This document shows positions 23,023-31,410 of a stretch of DNA of 62,592 nt, piece by piece. The first letter of the stretch is position 1. Each line of letters starts with the position of its first letter. The DNA lies in the NCBI GenBank assembly GCA_038209365.1, contig JBBQXS010000023.1:1-62592 (forward strand), given 5' to 3'. This stretch comes from DASQHW01 sp038209365 (GTDB lineage Bacteria; Actinomycetota; Acidimicrobiia; IMCC26256; PALSA-610). Position numbers and translations under genes: made by a program. The notes under the pieces were generated by a model. It saw only the letters and a list, made by a program, of their open reading frames with translations. It was not told the origin of the DNA and made no database searches.

Positions 23023-25929
23023 ATGCCGCGTGGGCTCCCGGTTGGCACGGTGACGTTCCTGTTCACCGACATCGCGGACTCGACGCGCCTGTGGGACGAG
23101 GCTCCGCTCGACATGAGCGAGGCCCTGCGCGTGCACGACGCGATCGTTCGGGGCGCGATCGAGGGTCACGGCGGATACGTGTTCGCTATGGGTGGTGACA
23201 GTTTCAGCGCCGCGTTCTCGACTGTCGACGACGCGGCTGCCGCGGCGATCGAGGCGCAGGAACAGGTGCGCGACGACACAACCGTGAACTTCACGGTGCG
23301 CATGGCATTGCACACCGGCACCGCGAACGAACGCGACCGGGACTACTACGGCACCGAGGTGAACCGCGCGGCGCGGTTGATGTTGTTGGCACACGGAGGT
23401 CAGGTGCTCGTCTCGGACGCGACCGAGGTGCTGTTGCGCAACCACGTGCATCTGCGGCCGTTGGGTGAGCACCGGCTCCGCGGTCTGCGCGGACGGATGT
23501 CGGTGTACCAGGTCGTCGTCGACGGACTTCCGGCGGACTTCCCGATGCTGCGCGGCGGCGAGGCGCTCCGCGGCAACCTCACACAGCAGCTCAGCTCGTT
23601 CGTCGGCCGCGACGCGATGGTCGAGGAGGTCGCCGAGCTCGTCCGGTCGCACCGGCTGATCACGCTGAGCGGCGTCGGCGGGGTCGGCAAGACCCGGCTC
23701 GCACTCGAAGCGGGATCCGAGTTGGAGGGCGAGTTCCCCGACGGGGCGTGGATGGTCGAGCTCGCCTCAGTCGGTGACCCGGACTCGGTGCCAGCGGCCG
23801 TCGCGTCGGTGTTGGGCATCACACCGCGGGGGAACTCGGCGCTGATCGACACGATCGCCGAATCGTTGGCCGGACGCCGGCTCCTCTTGGTGTTGGACAA
23901 CTGCGAGCACGTTCTCGCCGCCGCGAGTTCGGCCATCGCCGCAATGCTCGGCCGCTCGCGGAACGTCAAGATCCTCGCCACCACACGCGAGACGCTCATG
24001 CTCGACGGCGAGACGGTGTTCACCGTGCCACCGCTCGCGCTGGAAGGAGGCGAGTCCTCCGACGCCGTCACGCTGTTCGTGGACCGAGCGCGCGCTGTGC
24101 GTCCCGACTTCGGGCTGGGAGAGCGCGACACCGCCACCGCGGTGACCGAGATCTGCGAGACACTCGACGGACTCCCGCTGGGAATCGAGCTGGCAGCGGC
24201 GCGCATGGCCGCCATGAGCGCGATCGAGGTACGGGACCGGCTCGCCGATCGCTTCCGACTGTTGCGGGGGTCGACGCCGGGGCCGGAGCGGCAGCTCACC
24301 CTCAGCGACGCGGTGGCATGGTCGTACGACCTGCTGAACGATGACGAGCGCGAGTTGCTCCGCGGGTCATCTGCGTTCGCGGGCGGCTTCGACCTCACGA
24401 GCGTGTGCGCGGTGCTGGACGGCGCCGACGACGTCGACGTGCTCCGTCATCTCGACTCACTCGTCCGGAAGTCGCTGGTGGTCGCTGACCACACCGCCAC
24501 ACGCACCCGGTACGGCCTCTTCGAGACCATCCGCCAGTTCGCCGATGACCGCTTGGCCGAGACGGGCCAAGGGGTCATCGACACGCGCGATCGGCACGCC
24601 GCGTACTTCGCGCGTGAGGCGGCCGCGCGATGGGAGCATTGGAACGGCCCCGGCTGGCGCGACGCAGTCGACTGGGTCGAAGCCGAGCTAGGCAACCTGC
24701 GGGCGGGATACCAGTGGTCCGCGGCGCGCGGAGACCTGGAGGTGGCGACCGACATCGCGGCCCATGCCGCGCTCATGGGGTTCTCGGTGCAGCTGTTCGA
24801 GACGTTGGCGTGGGCCGAGGAGCTGCTCGAGCGGGCGACCGCGGCCGACGTACGCCGGCTTCCCCGCTTGTGCACCGCCGCGGGCTACGCGTGCTTCGCC
24901 GGCCGGGCGCTGGCCGCCCGCGAGAGCGCACACCGGGCGACCGAGCTCGAGTTCGACGACCGCTACGACGCGTGCGAGCTTGGATACGCCCCGTTCGTCG
25001 AAGCGCTCTGCAATGTGTACTGCGGAGACCTCGATCGCTACATCGAGCTCACCGGCAGCGTTGCCGAGCGGTACGGCAGCGATCGGGGCTACGGCATCGC
25101 GTCGTACGTCGACGGCCTCCAATCGGCCGGCCGGACCGACGAGGCTGTCGCGTTGGCCGAGGAATCCGTCGCCGCGGCGCGGTCTCTCGGGAATCCGTAC
25201 TGGATCTCCTACGCGCTCTGGATCGCGGGCATGGCGTTCTCGAAGGCCGACGTGCGACGTGCGTTCGCAGCTTGGGACGAGGGCTTCGTCTTCGTGCGTG
25301 AGCAACGGGTCGAGTTCTTCGAGGGCTTTCTTGCGCGGGACGCGGCGCGCCTGCACACCTCTGACGGCGAACCGGAGGCGGCACTAGTGCTGTTCGCCGA
25401 CGCGATCGCCGCGTTCCAGCAGGCTGGCAACGTGCCCCAGTTGATCATCACGTTGGCCAGCGTGCCGGCGTTGTTCGAGCGGCTCGACCGGCCGGCGCCG
25501 GCAGCGATGCTGCTCGGGGCGCTCTCGCGCGAGCCGTCGAGCGCACACCACGTCCCGGAGCTGGCCGACCTCGGCGATCGCGTCAGCCGCGCGCTCGGGA
25601 AGACGCGCGCCGCCGACTTGATCGCGGAGGGCGCTGCGCTCGATCTCGGCGACGCGGCCGTGTACGCGCGTCAGCAGATCGACGTCGCGCGCCGCGACCC
25701 GGCCCCGCGGGCGCGCGCAGTGCGTCCGGGTGGTTTGAGCCGTCGCGAGATCGAGGTGCTGAGGCTCGTGGCCGACGGCGCGACCGCCAGCGAGATCGCG
25801 ACGCAGCTATTCATCTCGTCACGTACCGCCGAGCACCACATCCAGAACATCTACACGAAGATCGGCGTCTCCAGCCGCGCCGCGGCGACGCGCTGGGCCG
25901 TGAAGCACCAGGTCGTCGGCGCCGGCTGA
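23023..25929 (+). CDS. Class III cyclase - STAND ATPase - LuxR-type regulator
   Basis: A 968-residue cytoplasmic multidomain regulator. Residues 8-165: class III nucleotide cyclase homology domain, with FLFTDI (metal Asp16), AMGGDSFSA (Asp59) and YYGTEVNRAARL. Residues 190-500: NB-ARC/STAND ATPase with SFVGRD, Walker A GVGGVGKT (217-224), Walker B RLLLVLDNCEH, and LPLGIELAAARM. Residues 560-880: helical repeats of TPR type. Residues 903-968: LuxR-type helix-turn-helix (LSRREIEVLRLVADGATASEIATQLFISSRTAEHHIQNIYTKIGV). Such proteins are common in mycobacteria and relatives; whether the cyclase domain makes cAMP is uncertain. Divergent signals: a palindrome just downstream (25956) could be its target. 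Confidence 0.95.
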   Translation: MPRGLPVGTVTFLFTDIADSTRLWDEAPLDMSEALRVHDAIVRGAIEGHGGYVFAMGGDSFSAAFSTVDDAAAAAIEAQEQVRDDTTVNFTVRMALHTGTANERDRDYYGTEVNRAARLMLLAHGGQVLVSDATEVLLRNHVHLRPLGEHRLRGLRGRMSVYQVVVDGLPADFPMLRGGEALRGNLTQQLSSFVGRDAMVEEVAELVRSHRLITLSGVGGVGKTRLALEAGSELEGEFPDGAWMVELASVGDPDSVPAAVASVLGITPRGNSALIDTIAESLAGRRLLLVLDNCEHVLAAASSAIAAMLGRSRNVKILATTRETLMLDGETVFTVPPLALEGGESSDAVTLFVDRARAVRPDFGLGERDTATAVTEICETLDGLPLGIELAAARMAAMSAIEVRDRLADRFRLLRGSTPGPERQLTLSDAVAWSYDLLNDDERELLRGSSAFAGGFDLTSVCAVLDGADDVDVLRHLDSLVRKSLVVADHTATRTRYGLFETIRQFADDRLAETGQGVIDTRDRHAAYFAREAAARWEHWNGPGWRDAVDWVEAELGNLRAGYQWSAARGDLEVATDIAAHAALMGFSVQLFETLAWAEELLERATAADVRRLPRLCTAAGYACFAGRALAARESAHRATELEFDDRYDACELGYAPFVEALCNVYCGDLDRYIELTGSVAERYGSDRGYGIASYVDGLQSAGRTDEAVALAEESVAAARSLGNPYWISYALWIAGMAFSKADVRRAFAAWDEGFVFVREQRVEFFEGFLARDAARLHTSDGEPEAALVLFADAIAAFQQAGNVPQLIITLASVPALFERLDRPAPAAMLLGALSREPSSAHHVPELADLGDRVSRALGKTRAADLIAEGAALDLGDAAVYARQQIDVARRDPAPRARAVRPGGLSRREIEVLRLVADGATASEIATQLFISSRTAEHHIQNIYTKIGVSSRAAATRWAVKHQVVGAG

Positions 25930-25955
25930 CCCCGCTGTGACCGCGCGAGCGGAAA

Positions 25956-25971
25956 TAGGTAGGACTACCGA
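25956..25971. promoter_or_regulatory. Candidate operator palindrome
   Basis: TAGGTAG-GA-CTACCGA, 6 of 7 positions paired, between the LuxR-type regulator and the small downstream gene, about 100 bp before that gene's start. Confidence 0.35.
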
Positions 25972-26003
25972 TGCCGCGCCCGCTGCCGGTCCGGAGAATG
26001 ACC

Positions 26004-26031
26004 CCTACGCCGATCGATCGGTCGGCGTAGG
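26004..26031 (+). terminator. Hairpin in the leader of the 26069 gene
   Basis: A 10-bp stem (CCTACGCCGA / TCGGCGTAGG) with an 8-nt loop. It could end the regulator transcript (75 bp past its stop) or act in the 5' leader of the next gene; no U tract. Confidence 0.5.
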
Positions 26032-26068
26032 TGGGATCCACCGCGATCCATTCCGAAAAGGAGCAGTC

Positions 26069-26341
26069 ATGATCCTGGCAACGACGACCGTCGAGAACGT
26101 CGACCGATTCCTCGAGGTGTTCGGGACGAAGGGCGCCGACAAGCGCGCCCTCCACGGGTCGAAGGGCTCGACCGTGTTTCGCGACCCCGTCGAGGAGAAC
26201 CGCGTGTGGGCGCTGTTCGACTGGGACGAGGCCGGCTGGGCGAAGTTCGTGTCCGACCCCGAGGTCCCGCCGATCCTCAAGGAAGCCGGACACCTCGGCA
26301 AGCCCGAAGCCGCGAGGCTCCTCGGCTCCTACGGCGCGTGA
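26069..26341 (+). CDS. Small conserved-looking protein upstream of the binding protein
   Basis: A 90-residue soluble protein with alternating strands and helices (MILATTTVENVDRFLEVF, VFRDPVEENRVWALFDWDEAGWAKFVSDPEVPPILKEAG), suggestive of a dimeric alpha-beta barrel; I do not recognise a named family. AAAAGGAG 5 nt before the ATG is a strong ribosome site. It ends 10 bp before the binding-protein gene and is probably co-transcribed with it. Confidence 0.75.
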   Translation: MILATTTVENVDRFLEVFGTKGADKRALHGSKGSTVFRDPVEENRVWALFDWDEAGWAKFVSDPEVPPILKEAGHLGKPEAARLLGSYGA

Positions 26342-26351
26342 GGAGGCGACG

Positions 26352-27470
26352 ATGACAACCACGATCAAGCGCCCGGCCCGGGTCGGCCTCATCACCGACC
26401 AGACCGGTGCGCTCTCCTTCATGGGCATCGCCAACGTGAACCTCACCAAGATGGTGATCGACGACATCAACGCGCGCGGCGGCCTGCTCGGTCGTCCGAT
26501 CGAGTTGTTCGTCGAGGACAGCGCAACCGACGACGACGTGGCCGAAGCCGCTGCGACGAAGCTCGTCGAGCGCGAGGTCGACGTCGTCGTGGGCGGCATC
26601 TACAGCTCCACGCGACAGGCCATCAAGGGGCCGGTGGTCGACCAGGCGGCGAAGCTCTACCTCTACCCGGAGCAGTACGAAGGGCAGGAGTGCCACCCGC
26701 TGGTCTTCTGCACCGGCCCCGTGCCCGCGCAGCAGGTCGAGCCGTTCTTCCCGTGGCTGATGCGCGAGACCGGCGCGAAGAGCTTCTATATGCCGTCGGC
26801 CGACTACATCTGGCCGCACACGCTCAACAAGAAGGTGCGTGAGGTCGTCACCGCCGAAGGCGGCGCGATCGTCGGGGAGGAGTACTTCCCGCTCGATCAC
26901 ACCGACTACGAACGGATCGTCGACGACATCATGTCGACGGGCGCGGACGTCGTGTTCAACACGATCGTCCCGCCCGGGCTCACGCCGTTCCTCGAGCAGC
27001 TGCACGGCGCCGGCTTCACCCGTCGCGGTGGGATCATCGTCTGCACCTACTTCGACGAGAACTTCCTGAACCTGGTTCCGGCCGATCACGTCGAAGGCCT
27101 ATACGGGTGTCTCGACTACTACCGCGCCGTCGAGGATCCGTTCAGCATGGAACTCCTCAACCGCTACGAACGGCTCTATCCCGGGAGCGCGATGTTCACC
27201 GCCGGGAGCGCGTGCACCGGAACGTACCGGGCCCTCAAGCTCTGGGAGGCGGCCGTCAACGAAGCCGGCTCGCTCAACCAGGCGGACGTCGTCGCGGCGT
27301 TGGACCACGCCCGGATCGCGCAAGGTCCCGGAGGGCCGGCCGAGATGGTGCCCGGTCAGCACCACGTGCGCATGAACATGTACATCGCTCGATCCGAGGG
27401 CGGCACGTTCAAGGTGGTGAAGAACCTGGGTCACATCGACCCGAAGGAATGCGAGGTCGGACAGATCTGA
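26352..27470 (+). CDS. AmiC/urea-type periplasmic-binding-fold protein, no signal peptide
   Basis: A 372-residue type I periplasmic-binding-fold protein of the urea/amide-binding group (AmiC, FmdD, UrtA). Visible: VGLITDQTGALSFMGIANVN at the N terminus, EVDVVVGGIYSSTRQAIKGPVVDQ, LYLYPEQYEGQECHPLVFCTGPVPAQQVEPF, SADYIWPHTLNKKVREVV and ADVVFNTIVPPGLTPFLEQL. There is no signal peptide or lipobox and no permease or ATPase gene nearby, so a cytoplasmic amide sensor like AmiC is at least as likely as a transporter component. GGAGG lies 5 nt before the ATG. Confidence 0.85.
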   Translation: MTTTIKRPARVGLITDQTGALSFMGIANVNLTKMVIDDINARGGLLGRPIELFVEDSATDDDVAEAAATKLVEREVDVVVGGIYSSTRQAIKGPVVDQAAKLYLYPEQYEGQECHPLVFCTGPVPAQQVEPFFPWLMRETGAKSFYMPSADYIWPHTLNKKVREVVTAEGGAIVGEEYFPLDHTDYERIVDDIMSTGADVVFNTIVPPGLTPFLEQLHGAGFTRRGGIIVCTYFDENFLNLVPADHVEGLYGCLDYYRAVEDPFSMELLNRYERLYPGSAMFTAGSACTGTYRALKLWEAAVNEAGSLNQADVVAALDHARIAQGPGGPAEMVPGQHHVRMNMYIARSEGGTFKVVKNLGHIDPKECEVGQI

Positions 27471-27480
27471 CCTCTCGTGA

Positions 27481-27519
27481 GGGCGGTGCCGGCACTGATC
27501 GTCGGGATCGGCACCGCCC
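27481..27519 (+). terminator. Terminator hairpin after the binding-protein gene
   Basis: An 11-bp stem (GGGCGGTGCCG / CGGCACCGCCC) with a 17-nt loop, 10 bp past the stop at 27470. Confidence 0.7.
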
Positions 27520-27724
27520 GGAGTCACGACAGCGCCGCCGCGCCATCGAGTCAACGAACGCGCCGTCCACACGAGTCCACGCAGTGACATCCCGTCACGG
27601 GTCCGCTTCCACCCCGTCCACGACGTCCATCGCGCACACGACGTGCGACACCGTTTGATGGGCAAAGCGGCGGGCACCCCACACGCCCTCGACCATCGAT
27701 TGTGGCTCTGATCAGTTCGTTCGC

Positions 27725-27770
27725 GTGGGCCCGGCTGGGATCGAACCAGCGACCGAGGGATTATGAGTCC
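27725..27770. repeat. attL core (displaced tRNA 3' half)
   Basis: Matches 53173-53218 in 44 of 46 positions. It carries the anticodon loop, T arm and 3' acceptor strand of tRNA-Ile2 on the minus strand but no D arm or 5' acceptor strand, so it is not a functional tRNA. Confidence 0.92.
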
Positions 27771-28175
27771 GGCAGAGGACGGCTCGTCGGACGACGATAC
27801 CGACTCTGACCTGCCCTAAGACCTCACAGCCTCTCACGCTGTTTCGCCTCATTCCTCGATGTCCCGCGGACTTCTCGCGGACTTCGCAGGCACGACGAGC
27901 GTCGCCGCACCGAGTTGACGGCGCGGTCACGCCGGTGCCGGACACGTCGGTGACACCGAGGCGTTCGGCTCTCTCCGCTCGCACGGAGTTGTGCTGATGA
28001 ATGCGCAGGTCAGCCTGTTGACGCGAGCTCGTCGCCCGCCGTTGTGAGACAGATTCGACACGCGGCGAGCTCGCCGCTCGTCGCATCCACGGGCGCTTGG
28101 AGGCGGCGGGACCGCCAACGATTGCCTGTCACTCGGAAGTGGCAGCATGGGGCCATGAGCCCCAACAATCCGGCT
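27771..28175. other. Left-end region of the element, no gene
   Basis: About 400 bp between the attL core and the ISL3 remnant. It holds the arm-type repeat (27861-27886) and a perfect 16-bp palindrome GCGGCGAGCTCGCCGC at 28062-28077. No coding gene is supported. Confidence 0.55.
27861..27886 (+). repeat. Candidate integrase arm-type site, left
   Basis: Identical over 26 bp to 53091-53116 and in the same orientation; inside it the 9-mer CGCGGACTT occurs twice, 2 bp apart. It lies 90 bp inside the attL core. Confidence 0.65.
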
Positions 28176-28304
28176 CTACGCGTTTGAGTGGGGAGTGCGG
28201 GTTCGGATGCGTGGTGGTGATGGCCGTTGTGGCCAGGTGATGCCGCCGGTGTGGAGCAGCACGCGGAGGCGGTAGTGCTCGAAGCGGCGGAAGCCGTGCC
28301 CGCT
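28176..28304 (-). pseudogene. C-terminal part of the split ISL3 transposase
   Basis: Reads SGHGFRRFEHYRLRVLLHTG then GITWPQRPSPPRIRTRTPHS-NA and TAG at 28176, the standard end of ISL3 transposases. Joined after Arg393 of the N-terminal part it restores KRSGHGF in frame; the other ISL3 copy of this window has KRSGRGF at the same place. Confidence 0.88.
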
Positions 28305-28325
28305 TATCCGGCCCTCGGGGTTGGG

Positions 28326-30278
28326 TCAAGAGGCGGTGTCGGCGGGTCGTCGGTTTTCGGTCGTGCGGAGGTGGGTGGTGAGTGCGTCGGCGACGTGTTG
28401 GTGGCGGTTGGTTTCGTCGATCCAGCCTCGTTGTTCAGCGTCGTCTCGAAGGACGATGACGTCGGCGAGTTGTGCGTCGAGGATGTCGCGCCGGTTGGGG
28501 TCGGGGACGTAGTTGTCGCATTGCTCGCAGATGTTGGCGTAGGAGCAGGCCCCAGCGGCGAGTTGGCGGCTGCAGTATCCGTGAGCAACGCGGGTCTTGA
28601 TCATCTCGCTGTGGAGCCATTCGATGTGGTCGGGAACGAATCTTCCGGTCGGTCCGGCGACGAAGCGGGTGTGGGGGCGTGCCCTGTTCATGGCCGTGTC
28701 GTAGGCATCGCGGATCGTGTCGGACGCCAGGTGCGCGTAGCGCAAGGTCATCTCGGGGGTGACGTGGCCGAGGACAGCCATGAGGGCTTCGATGCTCATC
28801 CCGCCGTTGACGAGGGTCGTCGCGTAGGTGTGGCGGAGTTGGTGGGGCGTGACGTGCCCGATGCCGGCGTTTGCGGCAGCGAGTTCGAGGTTGCGCCTGA
28901 GCCGACCGTTGGCCATGCGGCGACCGTTGATGACCCACATGAACTCGACGGGGCGATGAGTGCGTGGGTGTGGGAGTGGTCGACTGCGTCCTCGATGGCG
29001 GGTCCATTCGTCGAACGCGGCCAGAGTCGCGTCGTCGAGCGGAACGGTTCGCTCGGTGTTGAGTTTTCCGACCGGAACGCGTAGCCAGGTGCCGTGCCCG
29101 GCGTAGTCGGCGAGGCAGTCGAGTTCGAGATCCAAGAGTTCACCGGATCTCATCCCCGTTCCACGCAGAATCTTGATGGCGCAGCGCCCGGCGACGTCGT
29201 CGAGTTCATCGACTGCGGCCATCAGGTCGCGGTCGGCGTCGGGGCTCAACGCCCGTGGAACCGCGGTCGGGATGCGTGGCAGGTCGCCTCGATGCAGCAA
29301 CGGTCGGGGCGGGCGTTCTGCCCAACCCCACAACGTGATGTCCTCGAAGAAGGTTTTGAGCACGGACACGGCACCGTGTTGGCGCGCGATCGAGACCGGT
29401 CGCCCAGCCGCGCGTCGTCCCCTCGACGGTCGACCGTGGTTCCACGTCAAGAAGTGTTCGATGATCGCCCGGTCGAGTTGATCGAGCCGAACGACGTGCG
29501 CGTAGTGGTCGTGCAGCCACATGGCGAACAGTTCGAAGTTGTCGCACCGATCCTCGATCGTGGACGGGCGCTGCGTCGTCGAACAGGTCTGCAGGTAACG
29601 CTCAGCGAGCCGGCGGATCTCTGGTTGAGGGATCGCGGCGAGTTGATCGGCGAGGCTGCGCACGCGCAGGTTCGGATGCGGTGGCGGCTCGTCGAGCAAC
29701 TCGAGTTGGAAGCACACCTGCTGCAACGCGCGCAGTCGACTGTGGAGCACGCGCCGATGGTTCGCCGTCACCGCGGTCGAAGCATCGAGCGCCGCGATGA
29801 TGGCTGAGAACGTGTCCTCATCGAGATCGTTCAGGCTCGAACCGCTGGTCAGGCACACAAACGCGAGGGTGGTCGCGCACACTTGATGCGCCCAGGTGTC
29901 AGCCCAGCCGAGCTCCCGGCCGGCCGTGAGGGCGCGGTCGACATCGTTGGTGTGCAACGAGCACCACACCGTGAAGTGCGAGCCGTTGGCCAGGCCGGCA
30001 AGCAGATCGACATCGGGACGCACATGACCGGCGGCGAAACACCACGCGAGGAACGCCCACGCATCAGCCCGGCAAGCATCATCGAGACGCGCCGCGGTCG
30101 GTCGTTGCATCCAAGCTCCGACATCGTCGAAGCGACCCAGGAACCGGTCGAGGCCGACCAAACGGAGCCGCTTGCTCTGCCGCTGAACACACAGACCCTC
30201 GACATAGCCGCGATAGCCGGCAGCGAGGTCGACCCACCGCTCGGCCGGCAAAGTTCGTGACGCGGGCTGAGCGATCAT
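28326..30278 (-). CDS. Large tyrosine recombinase (TnpB-like of Tn554 family)
   Basis: A 650-residue tyrosine recombinase. The catalytic domain is in the second half: RGTGMRSGELLDLELD (Arg), HQLRHTYATTLVNGG (His-x-x-Arg), VLGHVTPEMTLRYAHL (His and the Tyr nucleophile). After it, YCSRQLAAGACSYANICEQCDNYV is a Cys-rich tail seen in the large partner of such pairs. The first 300 residues are an extended core-binding region. The ATG at 30278 overlaps the stop of the upstream recombinase, so the two act together. Length and pairing (346 then 650 residues) match TnpA and TnpB of Tn554; no TnpC-like gene is seen downstream. Confidence 0.88.
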   Translation of the reverse strand: MIAQPASRTLPAERWVDLAAGYRGYVEGLCVQRQSKRLRLVGLDRFLGRFDDVGAWMQRPTAARLDDACRADAWAFLAWCFAAGHVRPDVDLLAGLANGSHFTVWCSLHTNDVDRALTAGRELGWADTWAHQVCATTLAFVCLTSGSSLNDLDEDTFSAIIAALDASTAVTANHRRVLHSRLRALQQVCFQLELLDEPPPHPNLRVRSLADQLAAIPQPEIRRLAERYLQTCSTTQRPSTIEDRCDNFELFAMWLHDHYAHVVRLDQLDRAIIEHFLTWNHGRPSRGRRAAGRPVSIARQHGAVSVLKTFFEDITLWGWAERPPRPLLHRGDLPRIPTAVPRALSPDADRDLMAAVDELDDVAGRCAIKILRGTGMRSGELLDLELDCLADYAGHGTWLRVPVGKLNTERTVPLDDATLAAFDEWTRHRGRSRPLPHPRTHRPVEFMWVINGRRMANGRLRRNLELAAANAGIGHVTPHQLRHTYATTLVNGGMSIEALMAVLGHVTPEMTLRYAHLASDTIRDAYDTAMNRARPHTRFVAGPTGRFVPDHIEWLHSEMIKTRVAHGYCSRQLAAGACSYANICEQCDNYVPDPNRRDILDAQLADVIVLRDDAEQRGWIDETNRHQHVADALTTHLRTTENRRPADTAS

Positions 30279-31315
30279 CGCTGCTGCGCCTTCGCGTACT
30301 CATCAGCGATCCGTGCCGGTGACACATGGACGTAACCCGCCGTCGTCTCCGGTGAGACGTGCCCCATCAGTTCGCGCAACACGAGCAGATCCATCCCCGC
30401 CGCCGCAAGATCGGTGCCATAGGTGTGACGCAACCGGTGCGGCCGAACCCGCATCGCGCCCGACCGGTCCCGATGAGTGCGGAACACCTTGCGCATACCG
30501 GCCTCGGTCATCGCATGACCGGTCGTGGGCCCGCGCAGGACGACGAAACACTCGACCGCCGGGCTGTCCGTCGGGCGTTCATGACGCAGGTAGTTGGTGA
30601 CCGCGACGAAGAAGTCCCGATGGATCGGAACGACCCGTTCTCGCCCACCCTTGCCGAGGACTCGGACCCGGCGGACACCGACATCGACGTCGGCGAGACG
30701 AAGCGAGCGGACCTCACCTGCACGCAACCCGCCGAGCAGCATCGCCAACACGATTGCCCGATCCCGATACGTCAACAGATCGGCGAAGAACTCCTCGACC
30801 TCGCCAGCATCCAGCGACTCCGGCAACCGGCTCGCCTCACGCACCAACCGGCCGCCGGTGCGTGGCCGACCCGACGACACGTGACCTAACAGGCCGCGCC
30901 GCTTCGCACGCGCTCCCGACGACCGGCGTGCCGCTGGAACGGGACAATCACTTCGCGCACCCGCAATCACCGCGAACTCGAACAACCCTCGGACCGCAGC
31001 GATCCGCTGATTCATCGTCGATGCCGCTGCACCTCGAGCCGACCGCAACGACACGACCGCGCCGGCCCGTTTCGGTGTCGACAACCAGTCCAAGAAGTCG
31101 AACATGTCCATCGGCGTGACCGTCGCGAGCGACAACTCCCTGTCAGAGCAGAACCGCAAGAAGCTGAGCACGTGGAACGCGTAGGACCGCACCGTCAACG
31201 GCGAGAACGCCCGGACCTCCAAGTGCGACAAGTACGCATTCGCGAGGTCACCATCGACCGGCGGACCATCAACGACCCGATGGCTTCCCTCGACTCGTTC
31301 AACGCGCATCGCCAA
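30275..31315 (-). CDS. Tyrosine recombinase (TnpA-like of Tn554 family)
   Basis: A 346-residue tyrosine recombinase with all catalytic residues: Arg198 (GGLRAGEV), His293 and Arg296 (PHRLRHTYGTDL), His319 (ELMGHVSPETT) and Tyr328 (AGYVHVS). The N-terminal SAM-like core-binding domain spans about residues 20-120 (AYLSHLEVRAFSPLTVRSYAFHVLSFL). First gene of the transposon; ATGA overlap with the large recombinase. Intact, so the transposon may still be active. Confidence 0.92.
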   Translation of the reverse strand: MAMRVERVEGSHRVVDGPPVDGDLANAYLSHLEVRAFSPLTVRSYAFHVLSFLRFCSDRELSLATVTPMDMFDFLDWLSTPKRAGAVVSLRSARGAAASTMNQRIAAVRGLFEFAVIAGARSDCPVPAARRSSGARAKRRGLLGHVSSGRPRTGGRLVREASRLPESLDAGEVEEFFADLLTYRDRAIVLAMLLGGLRAGEVRSLRLADVDVGVRRVRVLGKGGRERVVPIHRDFFVAVTNYLRHERPTDSPAVECFVVLRGPTTGHAMTEAGMRKVFRTHRDRSGAMRVRPHRLRHTYGTDLAAAGMDLLVLRELMGHVSPETTAGYVHVSPARIADEYAKAQQR

Positions 31316-31410
31316 CCCCCAAGCCTGCCCGTAACCACACTCTCACCCGCCCCGACCCGCCCATCGCGGATCAACCAGTAACGGGCCGCCCAGGGCCGGT
31401 TAACGGATAA

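Larger units (their letters stand above)
28305..31410 (-). mobile_element. Tn554-like transposon with paired tyrosine recombinases
   Basis: 3106 bp placed exactly between the Arg and Ser codons of the ISL3 transposase motif KR-SGHGF. Read on the minus strand it begins TTATCCGTTAACCGG and ends GGCCGGATA, so the ends carry a short inverted repeat. No target duplication is needed to restore the frame, which fits tyrosine-recombinase-type insertion. Encodes two overlapping recombinase genes only. Confidence 0.82.

Noticed and set aside
27725..27797. Possible complete tRNA at the left end of the element
   Set aside because: Only the 3' half is present; no D arm or 5' acceptor strand pairs with it.
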